A DNA stretch of 5,438 nucleotides from Candidatus Solincola tengchongensis (GTDB taxonomy: Bacteria > Actinomycetota > Geothermincolia > Geothermincolales > RBG-13-55-18). The notes under the pieces were generated by a model that ran no database searches, was not told the origin of the DNA, and was given only the letters and a program-made list of their open reading frames with translations. Shown piece after piece: positions 5,421 to 5,438 of this stretch. The number at the start of each line of letters is the position of its first letter. The first letter of the stretch is position 1. The position numbers and the translations under genes were made by a program. Location of the stretch: assembly GCA_015711895.1 (NCBI GenBank), contig JACVJH010000414.1, positions 1 through 5,438 on the forward strand, given 5' to 3'.

Positions 5421-5438
5421 GTGGAGGACGTGAGACGC
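5421..5438 (+). CDS. Possible first codons of the next gene (partial, runs off the window)
   Basis: GTG at 5421 opens a frame reading MEDVRR to the window edge, with GGAGGAG at 5406-5412 placed 8 nt upstream. A second in-frame GTG lies at 5430. The ribosome binding site and spacing are plausible, but six codons cannot identify a protein, and another frame starting at ATG 5381 is also open to the edge. Confidence 0.25.

Noticed and set aside
5252..5438. ATG-initiated open frame of 62 codons running off the right edge
   Set aside because: It has no ribosome binding site before ATG 5252, and the translation is Gly/Arg/Pro-rich without secondary-structure pattern or a recognisable motif. Open frames of this length are common by chance in GC-rich DNA.

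Overview
The window is GC-rich DNA. It carries the three genes of the bacterial tRNA-dependent amidotransferase (gatC, gatA, gatB) in one orientation, all on the + strand, with a membrane-protein gene inserted between gatC and gatA. Coding is dense, GTG starts are used, and gatC follows a LigA-type BRCT tail. Together these fit a high-GC Gram-positive lineage, most likely a deep-branching or uncultured actinobacterium. The order ligA-gatC-gatA is, from memory, common in Actinobacteria. The taxonomic call is an inference from gene order and composition only.

Layout: (1) 2-112, the last 36 codons of an unidentified gene ending in a charged coiled coil. (2) 113-279, a non-coding gap ending in a good ribosome binding site. 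(3) 280-1047, a 255-aa ORF whose first ~177 residues are a PspA/Vipp1 (IM30) coiled coil and whose last ~75 residues are a BRCT domain of the kind found at the C-terminus of NAD-dependent DNA ligase LigA. (4) 1142-1423 gatC. (5) 1425-2135, a predicted seven-helix membrane protein of unknown function, one base after gatC. (6) 2136-2278, a leader containing two adjacent hairpins. (7) 2279-3748 gatA. (8) 3748-5205 gatB, overlapping the gatA stop by one base. (9) 5206-5420, no recognisable gene. (10) A possible start of the next gene at the right edge.

GatA releases ammonia from glutamine. GatB activates the misacylated Glu-tRNA(Gln) and/or Asp-tRNA(Asn) and transfers the ammonia to it. GatC bridges the two. 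The presence of all three suggests that the organism makes Gln-tRNA and/or Asn-tRNA by the indirect route. Motifs in all three genes look intact, so this part is ordinary housekeeping.

The unusual item is the PspA-BRCT ORF. Its BRCT half sits exactly where the end of ligA would be expected, directly upstream of gatC, while its front half and the upstream DNA look like a separate pspA locus. The junction falls on a perfect 16-bp GC palindrome (809-824). It is either a real fusion created by a deletion or rearrangement that joined pspA to the last exon-sized piece of ligA, or an assembly chimera at a hard-to-sequence palindrome. The sequence alone cannot decide. The second item of interest is the orphan 7TM protein embedded in the gat operon.
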